Positions 7,638 to 17,107 of a stretch of DNA of 64,000 nt are shown here, in pieces. Numbering within the stretch: the stretch's first letter is position 1; each line of letters begins with the position of its first letter. Source of the DNA: Corynebacterium curieae (GTDB taxonomy: Bacteria; Actinomycetota; Actinomycetes; Mycobacteriales; Mycobacteriaceae); the NCBI RefSeq assembly GCF_027570035.1, contig NZ_JAKMUU010000006.1, positions 44,177 to 108,176 on the forward strand, written 5' to 3'. The notes under the pieces were generated by a model. It did no database searches, was not told where the DNA came from, and saw only the letters and a list, made by a program, of their open reading frames with translations. Both the position numbers and the translations under genes were made by a program.

Positions 7638-8539
7638 TAGTCCTCCGATGGCTGCGAAGTGCCGGAATTCTGCGTACGCTGTTTTTCGCGCTGCTGCTCG
7701 CGCTCGAGCTCGGCCTTGGCTTCGTGCTCTTCAATATTATTAAAGCCGATTCCCAGCGGCAGGCCCACATTATCGATGAGCCGGACGCCGCCGATTGTCG
7801 CGGCGACGAGCAAGCGGGCATCACCCTCCTCGGGAGGCGTGCCGAGGTCGCGGCCGCGCACCTCGAGATATTCGGGCTCAACGCCGGCGGCGCGCAGCAC
7901 CTCCGCGGCGACCTCGCGGACCTGCTCGGCACCGGCCTCGGCGGCATGCGCACCAGCGGTCAGCGCGGCAGAGAGAGCCGCGGCCTGCTCGCGGGCGGCG
8001 GCAGGAACATCGGTATTGCGCAGGCTCATCACCACTCCATCGGGCATGCGCACGGCGGGCACGCCTTGCACGCGCACGCCCAAGTGGAAGTCTTGAACCG
8101 CATGGTAGATGGCGAGGAGGAGCTCGTAGTCTTTTTCGCCCAAGAGGACATCGGTAGGCGAAAGCGTCAGGATGAGCGTGAGGTAGAGCGTGAGATCCTT
8201 ACTTAGCTCCGGTTCCAGCGGGGCCTCGGCGTTGGCCGGGGACACCGCGCTGCGGCGTCCATGCGGCCACAAGGTCTCTGTCGAGTAATTCCAGACTATG
8301 TCTACGCCCTCGGCGCGCAGGAGTTCAAGGTCCTCCTCGCGCGGAGACTGCAGGGCCACGACGGTAACGGCGCCTCGGATGCGCTTGGCCGCGCGCACCA
8401 GCGCGATATGGCCCGCATGCACGCCAGTAGTCAAGGGCACGAAGGCCACTGGGCGGCCAGTCTTGTGGAAGGCGCTGCCGACCATTCGGATACGCTCAAT
8501 CTCGCTGATAACAGTGGCGTTTCCCAGCTCTAGGCTCAT
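7637..8539 (-). CDS. panC: PanC-like pantoate--beta-alanine ligase, divergent
   Basis: The 300-residue protein has the nucleotidyltransferase fold of pantothenate synthetase, which joins pantoate and beta-alanine with ATP. The HxGH motif is GVHAGH (His41 and His44), and LLGEKDYELL and VQGVPAVRMPDGVVMSLRN follow. Several usual PanC motifs are altered: the FVNPxQF segment reads VVALQSPRE, the RPxHFxGV loop is not recognisable, and SSRN is SLRN. The start is ATG 8539, preceded by AGGAGAG and overlapping the upstream gene by 4 bases, not the longer frame from 8563. The location, downstream of ftsH-fol genes and a Rossmann gene, matches panC of mycobacteria. Catalytic activity is uncertain. Confidence 0.75.
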   Translation of the reverse strand: MSLELGNATVISEIERIRMVGSAFHKTGRPVAFVPLTTGVHAGHIALVRAAKRIRGAVTVVALQSPREEDLELLRAEGVDIVWNYSTETLWPHGRRSAVSPANAEAPLEPELSKDLTLYLTLILTLSPTDVLLGEKDYELLLAIYHAVQDFHLGVRVQGVPAVRMPDGVVMSLRNTDVPAAAREQAAALSAALTAGAHAAEAGAEQVREVAAEVLRAAGVEPEYLEVRGRDLGTPPEEGDARLLVAATIGGVRLIDNVGLPLGIGFNNIEEHEAKAELEREQQREKQRTQNSGTSQPSED

Positions 8540-9210
8540 CGGCTCTCCTCTTGTAGGGCCCACATTTCTAGATCTTCGCGGCCGTCCACCTCGCCCAAGC
8601 GGCGGGCAACCTCCACGTAGCTGCGGCGCAGGCCGGGATCGGTGGCGCCACGGTAGGCGGCGATGATTTCTTCTGTGTCCATGTCCTCACCCACCAAGGG
8701 CGGTTCTTCTGAAGGCGAGACGAAAAGGGCGTCGACCGCCGCAGAGACATGCAAGCGGCGCAGCATCTCGGCGTAGCAGGCGCGGGCGGCAAAGGGGGGA
8801 CGTTCGGCGTCGGAAAGCGCAACCGCTTCGCCTCGGAACTCGGTGATGTTGAGTTCCACCACGGTCTCGCCCAGCTCATCCAGAGTGGTCACGGCCCAGC
8901 GCATGGGCGCAAATGGCGCGAGTGCTGCAACAACGCAACCGCGGGTTTCTAGCGGATCTAATACTTGGACGCCTCGCGAAAGGCAGGTGTGGAAGGCGAT
9001 GAGCCCGCGATGGACGTGCGGTTCGAGCAGCTCTACGGTGGCCTCCAAGCGGGTATCGCCGACCGCGATGATGAGTGCCTCAAAGGCAGAAAGCTCGGCC
9101 GGATCCGAGAGCATCTGCACCTCATGACCGGCACGTTCCATGGAATTAGCCAAGGTAAAGCCAGCCAAGCTACGGCCGAAGAGTGCTACCCGCATGCGTG
9201 GCGGGCGCAT
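8536..9210 (-). CDS. Rossmann-fold protein, DUF2520-like, short form
   Basis: The 224-residue protein starts with an NAD(P)-type beta-alpha-beta: MRVALFGRSLAGFTLANSME. An acidic region ending the second strand and ALIIAVGDTRL follow, as in 6-phosphogluconate/ketopantoate dehydrogenase-like folds. The dinucleotide loop G-RS-A-G is not the classical GxGxxG. The place between the folate genes and panC is typical for the Rossmann/DUF2520 protein of actinobacteria, sometimes suspected of a ketopantoate reductase role. ATG 9195 is an alternative start. It overlaps panC by ATGA. Confidence 0.6.
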   Translation of the reverse strand: MRPPRMRVALFGRSLAGFTLANSMERAGHEVQMLSDPAELSAFEALIIAVGDTRLEATVELLEPHVHRGLIAFHTCLSRGVQVLDPLETRGCVVAALAPFAPMRWAVTTLDELGETVVELNITEFRGEAVALSDAERPPFAARACYAEMLRRLHVSAAVDALFVSPSEEPPLVGEDMDTEEIIAAYRGATDPGLRRSYVEVARRLGEVDGREDLEMWALQEESR

Positions 9211-10254
9211 TTATTTATCCTTCTTTTTCTTTGCCTGGGCCAAAAGCTCGGCCACGGACACCGCGCCCTCGCGCTTGTCGTCGCTGCGACGGCGGCCGCG
9301 TGTCTGCTCCTCCGGCTGCGGTTCAGCCGCACGGTGATGTGGGCGGGCTGCCTTCTGGCGTACTGGTTCGGCCGATTCCGGAGCCACGTGCTGACCCGAG
9401 CCTGGATATTCCGCGCGTTCGTCGCGCTGCGACGCCTTCTGCTGTGGAATGTCCTGGGTTTCGTCGCTGGCGGTGGTAGCGGCCTCCGGCTTGCGGTGGC
9501 TGCCGTGGTGCTCGCTGGCTGCGGAAGTGCGGGAAATCTTCAGCGAATCATCACCGCCGGTATCCCAGCGCACGGCCTGGAAGCCACCGGTATCAAAGGT
9601 GGAGGCGCCTGAAGGCTTGCCGGAGGTGCGCTGTGCGCGCGTCTTTTCACTAATGATGTCATTGAGCGGGTTGGACTCGGTGTGCGCAGCGGATGGCTGG
9701 CTGCCCAGGCGGCCGGCGATGGCATCGGCGGATGGGGCGCCGGAGGAGGACTGGGTGAAGTCCACATTGCCTTCTTCTGCACTGGGGCGTGCGGCGGCCG
9801 CGGTCTGGGCCTCAAGCTGCATGATGCGGCGGGCCTCGGCGTGCAGTGCGGCCGGCTCATAGGTGAAGTCGTGGCCGGAGAGGTCTTCAATCTGCTTGCG
9901 GATAGAGGCAAGTTCGGTGCGGATCTCATCGAGCAGCTCCTGATCCGGCAGGGGCTGGCCTTCGGCGGCGCGGACCTGCTTAAGTTCGGCGCGGTGAGCG
10001 CGCTCCTGCAGCTCCAGCTTGGTCACGGACTCCTCTGCCTGGCGGCGGTAGCGCATGACCAAGAAGAAGCCGAGCACGGCGGCCCACAGGGCAGCAATGA
10101 GGGCGATCTTGAGAGCGGCGGCAGAGCCGGAGATTAGCATGACGATGCTGGCCACCACGGCCAGCACCACGAGGACGATAAGGCCGATCTGGCCCAAGTC
10201 CGGCTTGGTCGTCTTGGCGGAAGTTTTGCTAGAAGAAGAGCGCGGCTCAGTCAT
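9211..10254 (-). CDS. Membrane protein with long disordered tail (DUF6779-like)
   Basis: The 347-residue protein begins MTEPRSSSSKTSAKTTKPD. Two transmembrane helices lie at about residues 22-43 and 48-68 (IGLIVLVVLAVVASIVMLI and IALIAALWAAVLGFFLVMRY), followed by a coiled-coil stretch (about 70-140). The rest is disordered, rich in Ser, Glu, Gln and Arg, and ends in KKKKDK. GTG 10260 would overlap the upstream stop by one base; ATG 10254 is preferred. Homologous proteins in this position are corynebacterial with no assigned role. It looks like a membrane anchor with a cytoplasmic scaffold tail (inference). Confidence 0.75.
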   Translation of the reverse strand: MTEPRSSSSKTSAKTTKPDLGQIGLIVLVVLAVVASIVMLISGSAAALKIALIAALWAAVLGFFLVMRYRRQAEESVTKLELQERAHRAELKQVRAAEGQPLPDQELLDEIRTELASIRKQIEDLSGHDFTYEPAALHAEARRIMQLEAQTAAAARPSAEEGNVDFTQSSSGAPSADAIAGRLGSQPSAAHTESNPLNDIISEKTRAQRTSGKPSGASTFDTGGFQAVRWDTGGDDSLKISRTSAASEHHGSHRKPEAATTASDETQDIPQQKASQRDERAEYPGSGQHVAPESAEPVRQKAARPHHRAAEPQPEEQTRGRRRSDDKREGAVSVAELLAQAKKKKDK

Positions 10255-10259
10255 GCTCA

Positions 10260-10733
10260 CTAATGTACCGCTTGAACCCCATCTGGTGGGGGCGGGGTCT
10301 CGCAGTGTCGCTCTAGCCGCAGGCCAGCGGCAGACATCGCGAGCCCACCGAGCGCGGAGGCAATGACCCCCACGAGGTCATCGGAAGCTGCCGCGAGCGT
10401 GCCTGCATTGGGGATAACATAAACGGCAATGCCAGCATAGATGCCGCCCACGATGGCGCCCGTCCACGCCGAAGCCTTGCCCACCAACATGAACTGCGTG
10501 ATGGTCATGGGGTTGAGCTGCGAGTTATCCAGGCCGATTCCATGCTCGTCCTCGGTGGCTTGGTCCACCTTCCAGGTCAGCACCAGGCAGATAACGGCCA
10601 TGAGCCACAGCGTGGCCGAAACCGTCACCGGGATTTGCAGCATGGAGCCATAAAAGCGCGTGGTGAGGATGGCCGCGGCGGCGGCAAAGAAGACCCCGGT
10701 GCCGATGAGGGCACCCAGCGAGGTCCGTGTCAT
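10260..10733 (-). CDS. DUF3180-family integral membrane protein
   Basis: The 157-residue protein has four predicted helices: about 5-27, 33-53, 83-107 and 117-137. The central loop WKVDQATEDEHGIGLDNSQLNPMT is characteristic of DUF3180 proteins next to folK in actinobacteria. A GKASAWTGAIVGGIYAG helix follows. Its function is unknown. It overlaps folK by 4 bases (ATGA) and so is translationally coupled to it. Confidence 0.8.
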   Translation of the reverse strand: MTRTSLGALIGTGVFFAAAAAILTTRFYGSMLQIPVTVSATLWLMAVICLVLTWKVDQATEDEHGIGLDNSQLNPMTITQFMLVGKASAWTGAIVGGIYAGIAVYVIPNAGTLAAASDDLVGVIASALGGLAMSAAGLRLERHCETPPPPDGVQAVH

Positions 10734-11215
10734 AGCTCCTCCATCATGCCCAGCCGGCGAATCTCGGCGCGCTCTTTCGGGTCGAGTGCTGCTACCCGCT
10801 TGGCGACGCCCTCCCCACTCAACCTAGCACCACCATCGGCCGCCAACCAGGGAATCAGTACGAAGGCGCGCTCATGGGCATAAGGATGCGGAACGATAAG
10901 CTCTGGGTCGTCAGAGGTATAACCTTCAATATCGACGATGTCCACGTCCAGCGTGCGCGGGCCCCAGTGGCGCACTCGTACGCGCTCGGCGGCCTCTTCC
11001 AGTTTCTGTCCGCGGCGCAGGAGTTCCTTCGGGGACTCGTCGACGTCCACGATAAGCACGGCGTTGAGGAATTCGTCCTGGTCCGTAACGCCCCACGGCG
11101 GGGTGGCATAGACGGGCGAGGCGGCGACGATCTCGCCGGCGAACTCATCAAATACCGTGCGCAGAAGCCCCACGCGGTCATCCATATTGGATCCGATGGA
11201 CAGCACCGCGCGCAT
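10730..11215 (-). CDS. folK: 2-amino-4-hydroxy-6-hydroxymethyldihydropteridine pyrophosphokinase
   Basis: The 161-residue HPPK transfers pyrophosphate from ATP to hydroxymethyl-dihydropterin, the step before dihydropteroate synthesis. Visible signatures are SIGSNMDDRVGLLR at the N-terminus, ATPPWGVTDQDEFLNAV for pterin binding, and RVRHWGPRTLDVDIVDIEG, with the Mg-binding DVD, followed by VPHPYAHERAFVLIPW. The start overlaps the folB stop by one base. It is in order folE-folP-folB-folK, the usual actinobacterial folate cluster. Confidence 0.95.
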   Translation of the reverse strand: MRAVLSIGSNMDDRVGLLRTVFDEFAGEIVAASPVYATPPWGVTDQDEFLNAVLIVDVDESPKELLRRGQKLEEAAERVRVRHWGPRTLDVDIVDIEGYTSDDPELIVPHPYAHERAFVLIPWLAADGGARLSGEGVAKRVAALDPKERAEIRRLGMMEEL

Positions 11216-11595
11216 TAGAGGGTCCTCGCGTGCTTGCGGGAGCGGCGGGCGACCACGGCGACGTCGGCAAAAGTGCGCGGAATCGGCGCCTTCGGCTTGT
11301 GGAGGGTGACCTCTACAGCGTGCAGGCCTTCGAAGGTCTCCATGATGGTATCGGCCACCTCGCTGGCGACGGTCTCGATGAGGTCGCGGGCGGGGCCTTC
11401 GATGATATTTGCGGCGACGTCGGCAAGCTCGGCGTAATTGATGGTCTTGGTCAGATCATCGGTGGCGGCGGCGTCGGCGAATTCGGACCAGCAGGTGATA
11501 TCCACGATGAAGGGCTGGCCGGTGCGCTTTTCTTCCTCAAAGACGCCGTGGTAGCCAAAGCATTCCAGGCCGGTGAGCTCGATGCGGTCTGCCAT
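11215..11595 (-). CDS. folB: Dihydroneopterin aldolase
   Basis: This 126-residue enzyme cleaves dihydroneopterin to hydroxymethyl-dihydropterin and glycolaldehyde. It starts MADRIELTGLECFGYHGVFEEEK, with the GYHGV pterin-site motif, continues through TINYAELADVAANIIEG, and contains the conserved DLIETVASEVAD region and the Lys in VTLHKPKAPIP. The length is typical. It begins 3 bases after the folP stop and overlaps folK. Confidence 0.95.
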   Translation of the reverse strand: MADRIELTGLECFGYHGVFEEEKRTGQPFIVDITCWSEFADAAATDDLTKTINYAELADVAANIIEGPARDLIETVASEVADTIMETFEGLHAVEVTLHKPKAPIPRTFADVAVVARRSRKHARTL

Positions 11596-11598
11596 GTT

Positions 11599-12561
11599 TT
11601 ACTCCTTAGGGTTGCGCGGAAGAGCGGTGGATTTCATGGTGCCGTTGCCGTCGGAGCCGTTGCTATAGCTGCCGCTAGCATTGGCCCCGCCCGCGTAGGC
11701 GTTGCCGGCGTTCCACGCGGCCGCAACATCGACGGCATCGCGGGAGACGGCGACTTCATGCACGCGCACACCCCACGCGCCCATCTGGGCGGAAATGGCG
11801 GTCACGGCCGCGGTCGCGGGATCGGCCAGCAGCGGGCTGGACTCCACGCCGCGGTCCTCCCGAATGGCGGCGAGGAAACGCTTGCGGGAAGCGCCCACCA
11901 GCATGGGGAATTCGGCGTCGAGGAATCCCGGCAAGGCTTTGAGCAGCGCCCAATTATCCTGCGGGGTTTTGGCGAAGCCTAGGCCCGCATCGAGCACGAT
12001 ATTATCGCGGCGCACGCCGGCCTCCAGCGCGTTATTCGCCAACCGCTCGAGGGTCTCATGCACATCGCGCACCACATCGCCGCCATGATCGGCGCTGCCG
12101 GCCGCCGAGCCAAACGCGCCTTCCTGCAGCGTGCGCCAGTGCATTAAACAGACGGGCACGCCGGCCTCGGCCATCGCGCGATACATCTCCGGATCCGCCA
12201 GGCCGCCGGAGACGTCATTGATCATGTCCACACCGGCCGCTGCTGCCGCGCGGGCCACCGAAGCGCGCATCGTATCCACGGAGGTCCGAATGCCCAGCTC
12301 ACTCAGAGCCTTAATGACGGGCACCACGCGGCGCTCCTCGACGTCCGCCTCTACGCGCACCGCACCCGGCCGGGTGGACTCACCGCCGACGTCTATCATG
12401 TCCGCGCCCTGGTCCACGAGCTCGCGGGCGTGGTTAATGGCGGCATCGAAGTCCAACCACCGGCCGCCATCGGAGAAAGAATCCTCTGTGACGTTGACGA
12501 TGCCCATCACGAGCGTGCGGTTGGCGATGCTCAGATCCGAGACCGAGGTTGCCTGCTGCAT
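11599..12561 (-). CDS. folP: Dihydropteroate synthase
   Basis: The 320-residue TIM-barrel enzyme joins hydroxymethyl-dihydropterin diphosphate and p-aminobenzoate; it is the sulfonamide target. Motifs are VMGIVNVTEDSFSDGG, GADMIDVGGESTRPGA, DVSGG and VGASRKRFL. ATG 12561 is chosen because AAGGAG sits just upstream; ATG 12591 would add ten residues without a ribosome site. Beyond the barrel it has a Gly/Asn/Ser-rich tail (AGGANASGSYSNGSDGNG) not needed for the fold. There are no visible changes in the sulfonamide loop that I can judge as resistance. Confidence 0.95.
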   Translation of the reverse strand: MQQATSVSDLSIANRTLVMGIVNVTEDSFSDGGRWLDFDAAINHARELVDQGADMIDVGGESTRPGAVRVEADVEERRVVPVIKALSELGIRTSVDTMRASVARAAAAAGVDMINDVSGGLADPEMYRAMAEAGVPVCLMHWRTLQEGAFGSAAGSADHGGDVVRDVHETLERLANNALEAGVRRDNIVLDAGLGFAKTPQDNWALLKALPGFLDAEFPMLVGASRKRFLAAIREDRGVESSPLLADPATAAVTAISAQMGAWGVRVHEVAVSRDAVDVAAAWNAGNAYAGGANASGSYSNGSDGNGTMKSTALPRNPKE

Positions 12562-12599
12562 GGTGTGCTCCTTATCGCTTTTAGTGGTCAACCGGGGGT

Positions 12600-13193
12600 T
12601 TAGCTGCGAATCAGGCTGAGCACCTCAGCGCGGGAAGCGGCGTTATTTTTGAATCCGCCGCGCACCGCGGAGGTAGTCGTCGTCGCACCAGGCTTGCGGA
12701 TGCCACGCATAGCCATGCAGAGGTGCTCGCACTCGATGACCACGATGACGGACTGCGCGCCGAGAACCTCCACCAATGCGTCTGCCACCTGCTGGGTCAG
12801 GCGCTCTTGGACCTGAGGGCGCTTGGCGTACATATCTGCCAGGCGGGCAAGCTTGCTCAAGCCGGTGACGTGGCCATCCTTGCCTGGGATATAGCCGATG
12901 TGCGCCACACCGTAAAACGGCACTAGGTGGTGCTCGCAGGTGGAATAGATGGGAATATCGCGCACGAGGACCAGTTCCTGATGGTCCTCGGCAAATGTCT
13001 TGTGTAGGACCTCCGTTGGGTCTTCGTGCAGGCCGGCGAAGACCTCGCGGTAGGCGCGGGCCACACGGGCCGGGGTCTCGCGCAAGCCCTCGCGATCGGG
13101 GTCCTCGCCCACGGCGAGGAGCAGCTCGCGCACCGCTGCTTCCGCCCGGTCCTGGTCAAAGGGGGCGCGGGCGGGTATGTGGTTATCAGCCAT
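12600..13193 (-). CDS. folE: GTP cyclohydrolase I
   Basis: The 197-residue enzyme converts GTP to dihydroneopterin triphosphate, the entry step for folate. The Zn site and catalytic residues are in [20 protein letters not shown] near residues 84-103, followed by [23 protein letters not shown] and [21 protein letters not shown]. Length is usual for the homodecameric type. Its ATG shares one base with the ftsH stop (TAATG), so it is coupled to ftsH. It is followed by folP after 38 bases. Confidence 0.96.
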   Translation of the reverse strand: MADNHIPARAPFDQDRAEAAVRELLLAVGEDPDREGLRETPARVARAYREVFAGLHEDPTEVLHKTFAEDHQELVLVRDIPIYSTCEHHLVPFYGVAHIGYIPGKDGHVTGLSKLARLADMYAKRPQVQERLTQQVADALVEVLGAQSVIVVIECEHLCMAMRGIRKPGATTTTSAVRGGFKNNAASRAEVLSLIRS

Positions 13194-15538
13194 TAGTTAT
13201 CATCTTGCTTTTCTTCATCGCGCGCGTAGGGGTTCTTACGGCGATCCTTTTCCTTCCAGCCTGGGGTAAACCACTGGCTGGTATCAGCGTCCTGATCCGC
13301 ACCGGCATCCGGCTTGTGGTGCTTGCCGCCGCCGGTGGCGGGGCGGGCGGCCGGGCCAGCGGCGGGATCGGAAGGCTGGGCCGACTGGTTGTCTCGCGGC
13401 GGCTTGGTGTCCTTCGCTTCCTTATTCTCGTTTTCCTTGGCTGGGCCGCGGCCCAGCTCGCGGGCGGTGTCCGGATCGACGTAGTCGCCTGCGTGCTGAC
13501 CAAAGTTGAAGCCCACCTCGCCCTTCGGCTCTTCGCCGGCGAGGCGACGCTCGCGGGCGGCCCGAGAAGCATCGAGAAGCGTCATGCGCTTAGGCAGCTC
13601 CTCGCCGCGCTCCTTAGCCAGCTCGACCGGGGTCTTCACCGGAGCGTAACCAATCTGGCGCGGGAAGCGATCGTCCTCACCTGGGAAGACATCGAAGGCC
13701 TCGCGCGGCTCGATGCCGTCGAAGATGCGCTCGAGATCGGGGCGGCGCAGGGTCTCCTTCTCCAGCAGGGTCTCGGCCAGCTTGTCCAGGTAGTAGCGGT
13801 TATTGCGCAGAATGTCATAGGCCTGCTCATGCGCGCGCTCGAGCAGGTAGCGCATCTGCTCATCAATCTTGGACGCGACTTCATCGGAGTAATCGATGGA
13901 GCCGCCGCCACCCATCTGGCTGAAGGGGTCGCCCTGCTCCTTGCCGTACTTCACGGTGCCCAGGTCCGGCGAGAAGCCGTACTCGGTAAGCATGGAGCGA
14001 GCGATCTTGGTGGCGTTTTCGATATCGGAGGAAGCACCAGTGGTCGGCGCACCGAAGACCAGCTCCTCGGCCGCGCGGCCGCCCATGGCAAAGACCAAGC
14101 GGGAGAAAAGCTCGTCGCGGGTGTACATGCCCTTGTCATCTTCCTGCGAGGTCATGGCGTGGCCGCCGGTGCGGCCGCGGGCCAGGATGGTGACCTTGTA
14201 GACCCGCTCAATGTCCTTGAGCGCCCACGCGGATAGCGTGTGTCCGCCCTCGTGGTAGGCGGTGACCTTCTTCTCGTGTTCGGAGATGATCTTGCCCTGG
14301 CGGCGCGGGCCGCCCACCACGCGGTCGGTGGCCTCTTCCAAGGCGTCATAGGTAATGACGTTGCCACCGATGCGGGCGGTAAGCAGCGCGGCCTCGTTGA
14401 GCACATTGGCCAAGTCTGCGCCGGACATGCCGGCGGTGCGCTTGGCCAGCTGAGCTACGTCAACTTCTTCAGCCAGCGGCTTGTTCTTTGCATGCACGCG
14501 CAGGATCTGCTCGCGTCCGGCAAGATCCGGGTTGGTGACCGGAATTTGGCGGTCGAAGCGGCCCGGACGCAGCAGCGCCGGGTCCAGGATATCCGGGCGG
14601 TTGGTGGCGGCGATAAGGATAACGCCCTCACGGTCACCAAAGCCGTCCATTTCTACTAGGAGCTGGTTCAGGGTCTGCTCGCGCTCATCGTGGCCGCCGC
14701 CGGTGCCGGAGCCGCGCTGGCGGCCGACGGCGTCAATCTCGTCGACAAAGATGATGCAGGGGCTATTTTCCTTCGCCTGCTTGAACAGGTCGCGCACGCG
14801 GGAGGCGCCCACACCGACGAACATCTCCACAAAGTCAGAACCGGAGATGGAATAAAACGGCACGCCGGCCTCGCCGGCCACGGCGCGAGCAAGCAAAGTC
14901 TTACCGGTGCCCGGAGGGCCATAGAGCAGCACGCCACGCGGAATCTTGGCACCCAGCTCGTGGTAACGAGTGGGATCTTCCAGGAAGTCCTTAATCTCCT
15001 GCAGCTCATCCACGGCTTCGTCCGCGCCGGCCACGTCCTCAAAGGTATTGGTGGGCGTGTCCTTGGTCAGTTCCTTGGCCTTGGAACCGCCGATGCCAAA
15101 CATGCCGCCGGCGCCCTGCTGCATGCGGGACATGAGCCAGAAGAGGAAACCAAAGAGGATGATCATTGGCAACAGCATGCTGAGCATGGAGCCGAGGAAG
15201 GATTCCTGGGTGACGTTAGTCTGGTATTTCTCGGCACCAGAATCCTTGACGGAGTTAAAGACCTGCTCGGAGGCGCGGGCCGGGTACTTGGCCACGATCT
15301 CTTTCACGCCGTCGCGCTCGTCTACCGTGATTTCGTCCTTGAGCTTGATGCGGAGGCGCTGCTCGCGGTCATCAATTTCCACCTCATCGACGTTTTTGTC
15401 CTTGAGCTGGGTCAGCGCAACGGAGGTATCCGCCTGCACGTAGCCGCGGGCATCGTTGCTGAAGAAGGTAAAGGCGTACAGCGCGATAAGGATAAGCGCC
15501 GCTATCCCGCCGTAGCGAAGAATCTTGTTGTTTTTCAT
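13193..15538 (-). CDS. ftsH: ATP-dependent zinc metalloprotease FtsH
   Basis: The 781-residue membrane-bound AAA+ protease degrades damaged membrane and short-lived proteins. Two transmembrane helices (about 6-26 and 115-138) flank a periplasmic domain. Walker A is [13 protein letters not shown], Walker B is IIFVDEID, and the second region of homology is [20 protein letters not shown]. The Zn site HEGGH is in [12 protein letters not shown]. The last ~130 residues are Pro/Gly/Lys-rich and disordered, longer than in E. coli (about 644 aa) but usual for actinobacteria. It starts 12 bases after hpt. Confidence 0.97.
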   Translation of the reverse strand: MKNNKILRYGGIAALILIALYAFTFFSNDARGYVQADTSVALTQLKDKNVDEVEIDDREQRLRIKLKDEITVDERDGVKEIVAKYPARASEQVFNSVKDSGAEKYQTNVTQESFLGSMLSMLLPMIILFGFLFWLMSRMQQGAGGMFGIGGSKAKELTKDTPTNTFEDVAGADEAVDELQEIKDFLEDPTRYHELGAKIPRGVLLYGPPGTGKTLLARAVAGEAGVPFYSISGSDFVEMFVGVGASRVRDLFKQAKENSPCIIFVDEIDAVGRQRGSGTGGGHDEREQTLNQLLVEMDGFGDREGVILIAATNRPDILDPALLRPGRFDRQIPVTNPDLAGREQILRVHAKNKPLAEEVDVAQLAKRTAGMSGADLANVLNEAALLTARIGGNVITYDALEEATDRVVGGPRRQGKIISEHEKKVTAYHEGGHTLSAWALKDIERVYKVTILARGRTGGHAMTSQEDDKGMYTRDELFSRLVFAMGGRAAEELVFGAPTTGASSDIENATKIARSMLTEYGFSPDLGTVKYGKEQGDPFSQMGGGGSIDYSDEVASKIDEQMRYLLERAHEQAYDILRNNRYYLDKLAETLLEKETLRRPDLERIFDGIEPREAFDVFPGEDDRFPRQIGYAPVKTPVELAKERGEELPKRMTLLDASRAARERRLAGEEPKGEVGFNFGQHAGDYVDPDTARELGRGPAKENENKEAKDTKPPRDNQSAQPSDPAAGPAARPATGGGKHHKPDAGADQDADTSQWFTPGWKEKDRRKNPYARDEEKQDDN

Positions 15539-15550
15539 TACTGCGCGATT

Positions 15551-16138
15551 TTAGTTGGTGGTATAGACATCAGGGTGAAGGGTGCCCACGTAGGGGAGAT
15601 CGCGGTAGCGTTCCGCATAGTCCAGCCCGTAGCCGATGACGAATTCATTCGGGATATCAAAGCCCACATCCAAAAGGTCAATATCGGCTTTCACAACCTC
15701 TGGCTTGCGCAGAAGCGTGACCACATCGAGCGAGGCCGGGTTGCGCCCTTGCAGGTTCCGGATGAGCCACGACAGGGTGAGGCCGGAATCGATAATATCT
15801 TCCACGATGAGCACGTTGCGCCCTGCAATATCGCGATCCAAGTCCTTCAAAATGCGCACCACGCCGGAAGAAGAAGTGGAGGCGCCATAAGAGGACACGG
15901 CCATAAATTCCAGCTCGGAGGGGATGGATAGCTTGCGCGCAAAGTCCGTCAGGAAGAAAGCCGCGCCCTTGAGCACGCAGACCAAAAGCAGGTCTTGCTC
16001 AGCATCGGCATACTTTTCAGAGACCATATCCGCGAGCTCTTGGACGCGGTTTTGTAGTTCCTCTTCTCCAATGAGGATTGCTTCAACATCGTCACCGTAG
16101 CTATTTGCGGGAACGGTGAAGTCTTTCTTGTCGTGCAC
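15551..16138 (-). CDS. hpt: Hypoxanthine (guanine) phosphoribosyltransferase
   Basis: The 195-residue purine salvage enzyme joins hypoxanthine or guanine to PRPP. The PRPP-binding loop is [18 protein letters not shown] near residues 115-132. [17 protein letters not shown] and the C-terminal [19 protein letters not shown] complete the active site. It sits between tilS and ftsH with 12-base gaps on both sides, the conserved tilS-hpt-ftsH order of Mycobacteriales. Confidence 0.96.
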   Translation of the reverse strand: MHDKKDFTVPANSYGDDVEAILIGEEELQNRVQELADMVSEKYADAEQDLLLVCVLKGAAFFLTDFARKLSIPSELEFMAVSSYGASTSSSGVVRILKDLDRDIAGRNVLIVEDIIDSGLTLSWLIRNLQGRNPASLDVVTLLRKPEVVKADIDLLDVGFDIPNEFVIGYGLDYAERYRDLPYVGTLHPDVYTTN

Positions 16139-16150
16139 GTGTGCGCTCCT

Positions 16151-17107
16151 TTAATGACCAGACAATAGTGCCAGTTTGCCACCTATACGGGCTACTTCCA
16201 ACCTCTGCCCCACATGCCGGGCCGATCGCACGGCCACCGGCCCTTGCCCGTGCCAGTGGGTACATAGCTTGCCGACGTCCCCCACGCCCTTCCTCGTGAC
16301 CTCTACCCCCTCACCGACCAGCCACGCCGCAATCGCTCTCCGACGCCTCGGTTCCGCCATCGCCGCCAGTTCCGCACAGTCCGTGATGGGTGGGGTGCGC
16401 AGGGCGGCGTCGTCAAGCGCGGCATCGCTTGCCGCTTGCGCCAACGCTGGCACCGCATCCCCGCCGATAATGCGGCTCAGCTGCGGGATTACTTCGCAGC
16501 GCAGCGCCACGCGGCGGAAATTCCTATCCGCATTCTGCGGATCCTGCCACGCCGAGAGGCCCAGCTCCGCGCAGGCGCCCTCGGTATCGGCGCGGCGCAC
16601 ACCCAACAGCGGCCGCACCACGCGGGCGCCTTCCACCTCGCTGCGCTCGCTCATGCCGGTCACCCTCCCGCGCAGCGCACCAAGCAGTAGCGTTTCCGCC
16701 TGGTCATCGGCCGTATGCGCCACGGCGACTTCCAGTTCCTCGGCCGCGCACGCGTCAGCCAAGACCCGATAGCGCGCCACCCGCGCGGCCGCCTCCATCG
16801 ACTCTGGGCCCGCCCCCGCTCCCGGGGCGGTCTCAACGCTGAGCACCCAGGCCCGCGCTCCCAGCTTTCGCGCCTGCTCGGCCGCGCGCTCGGCCTGCGC
16901 CCGCGAGCCGTCCTGCAATCCGTGGTCCACGCACAGCGCGAGCACGTCGTGCCCCTCCGCCACGAGCGCCGCCATAAGCGCCAGCGAGTCCGCGCCTCCG
17001 GACAGCCCCACCGCCACCGCGTGGTCGAAGGCGGCGGCGCGCACGCCGCGCCGACAAGCCAGAAAATGTGGCGAAACCCGCGGCCAGAAGGGCTTTTTAG
17101 AACTCAT
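16151..17107 (-). CDS. tilS: tRNA(Ile)-lysidine synthase
   Basis: The 318-residue N-type PP-loop ATPase attaches lysine to C34 of tRNA(Ile) with the CAU anticodon. The PP-loop is AVGLSGGADSLALMAAL near residues 33-49, and AHTADDQAETLLLGALRG is the second signature. The short actinobacterial form lacks the full C-terminal domain of E. coli TilS. I use ATG 17107, which overlaps the carboxypeptidase gene by 11 bases; the longer frame to 17185 runs only through that gene and has no homology-like features. Ribosome site support is weak. Confidence 0.92.
   Translation of the reverse strand: MSSKKPFWPRVSPHFLACRRGVRAAAFDHAVAVGLSGGADSLALMAALVAEGHDVLALCVDHGLQDGSRAQAERAAEQARKLGARAWVLSVETAPGAGAGPESMEAAARVARYRVLADACAAEELEVAVAHTADDQAETLLLGALRGRVTGMSERSEVEGARVVRPLLGVRRADTEGACAELGLSAWQDPQNADRNFRRVALRCEVIPQLSRIIGGDAVPALAQAASDAALDDAALRTPPITDCAELAAMAEPRRRRAIAAWLVGEGVEVTRKGVGDVGKLCTHWHGQGPVAVRSARHVGQRLEVARIGGKLALLSGH

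Noticed and set aside
14690..15931. 413-codon open frame antisense to ftsH and hpt
   Set aside because: It spans two well supported genes and is a composition artefact.
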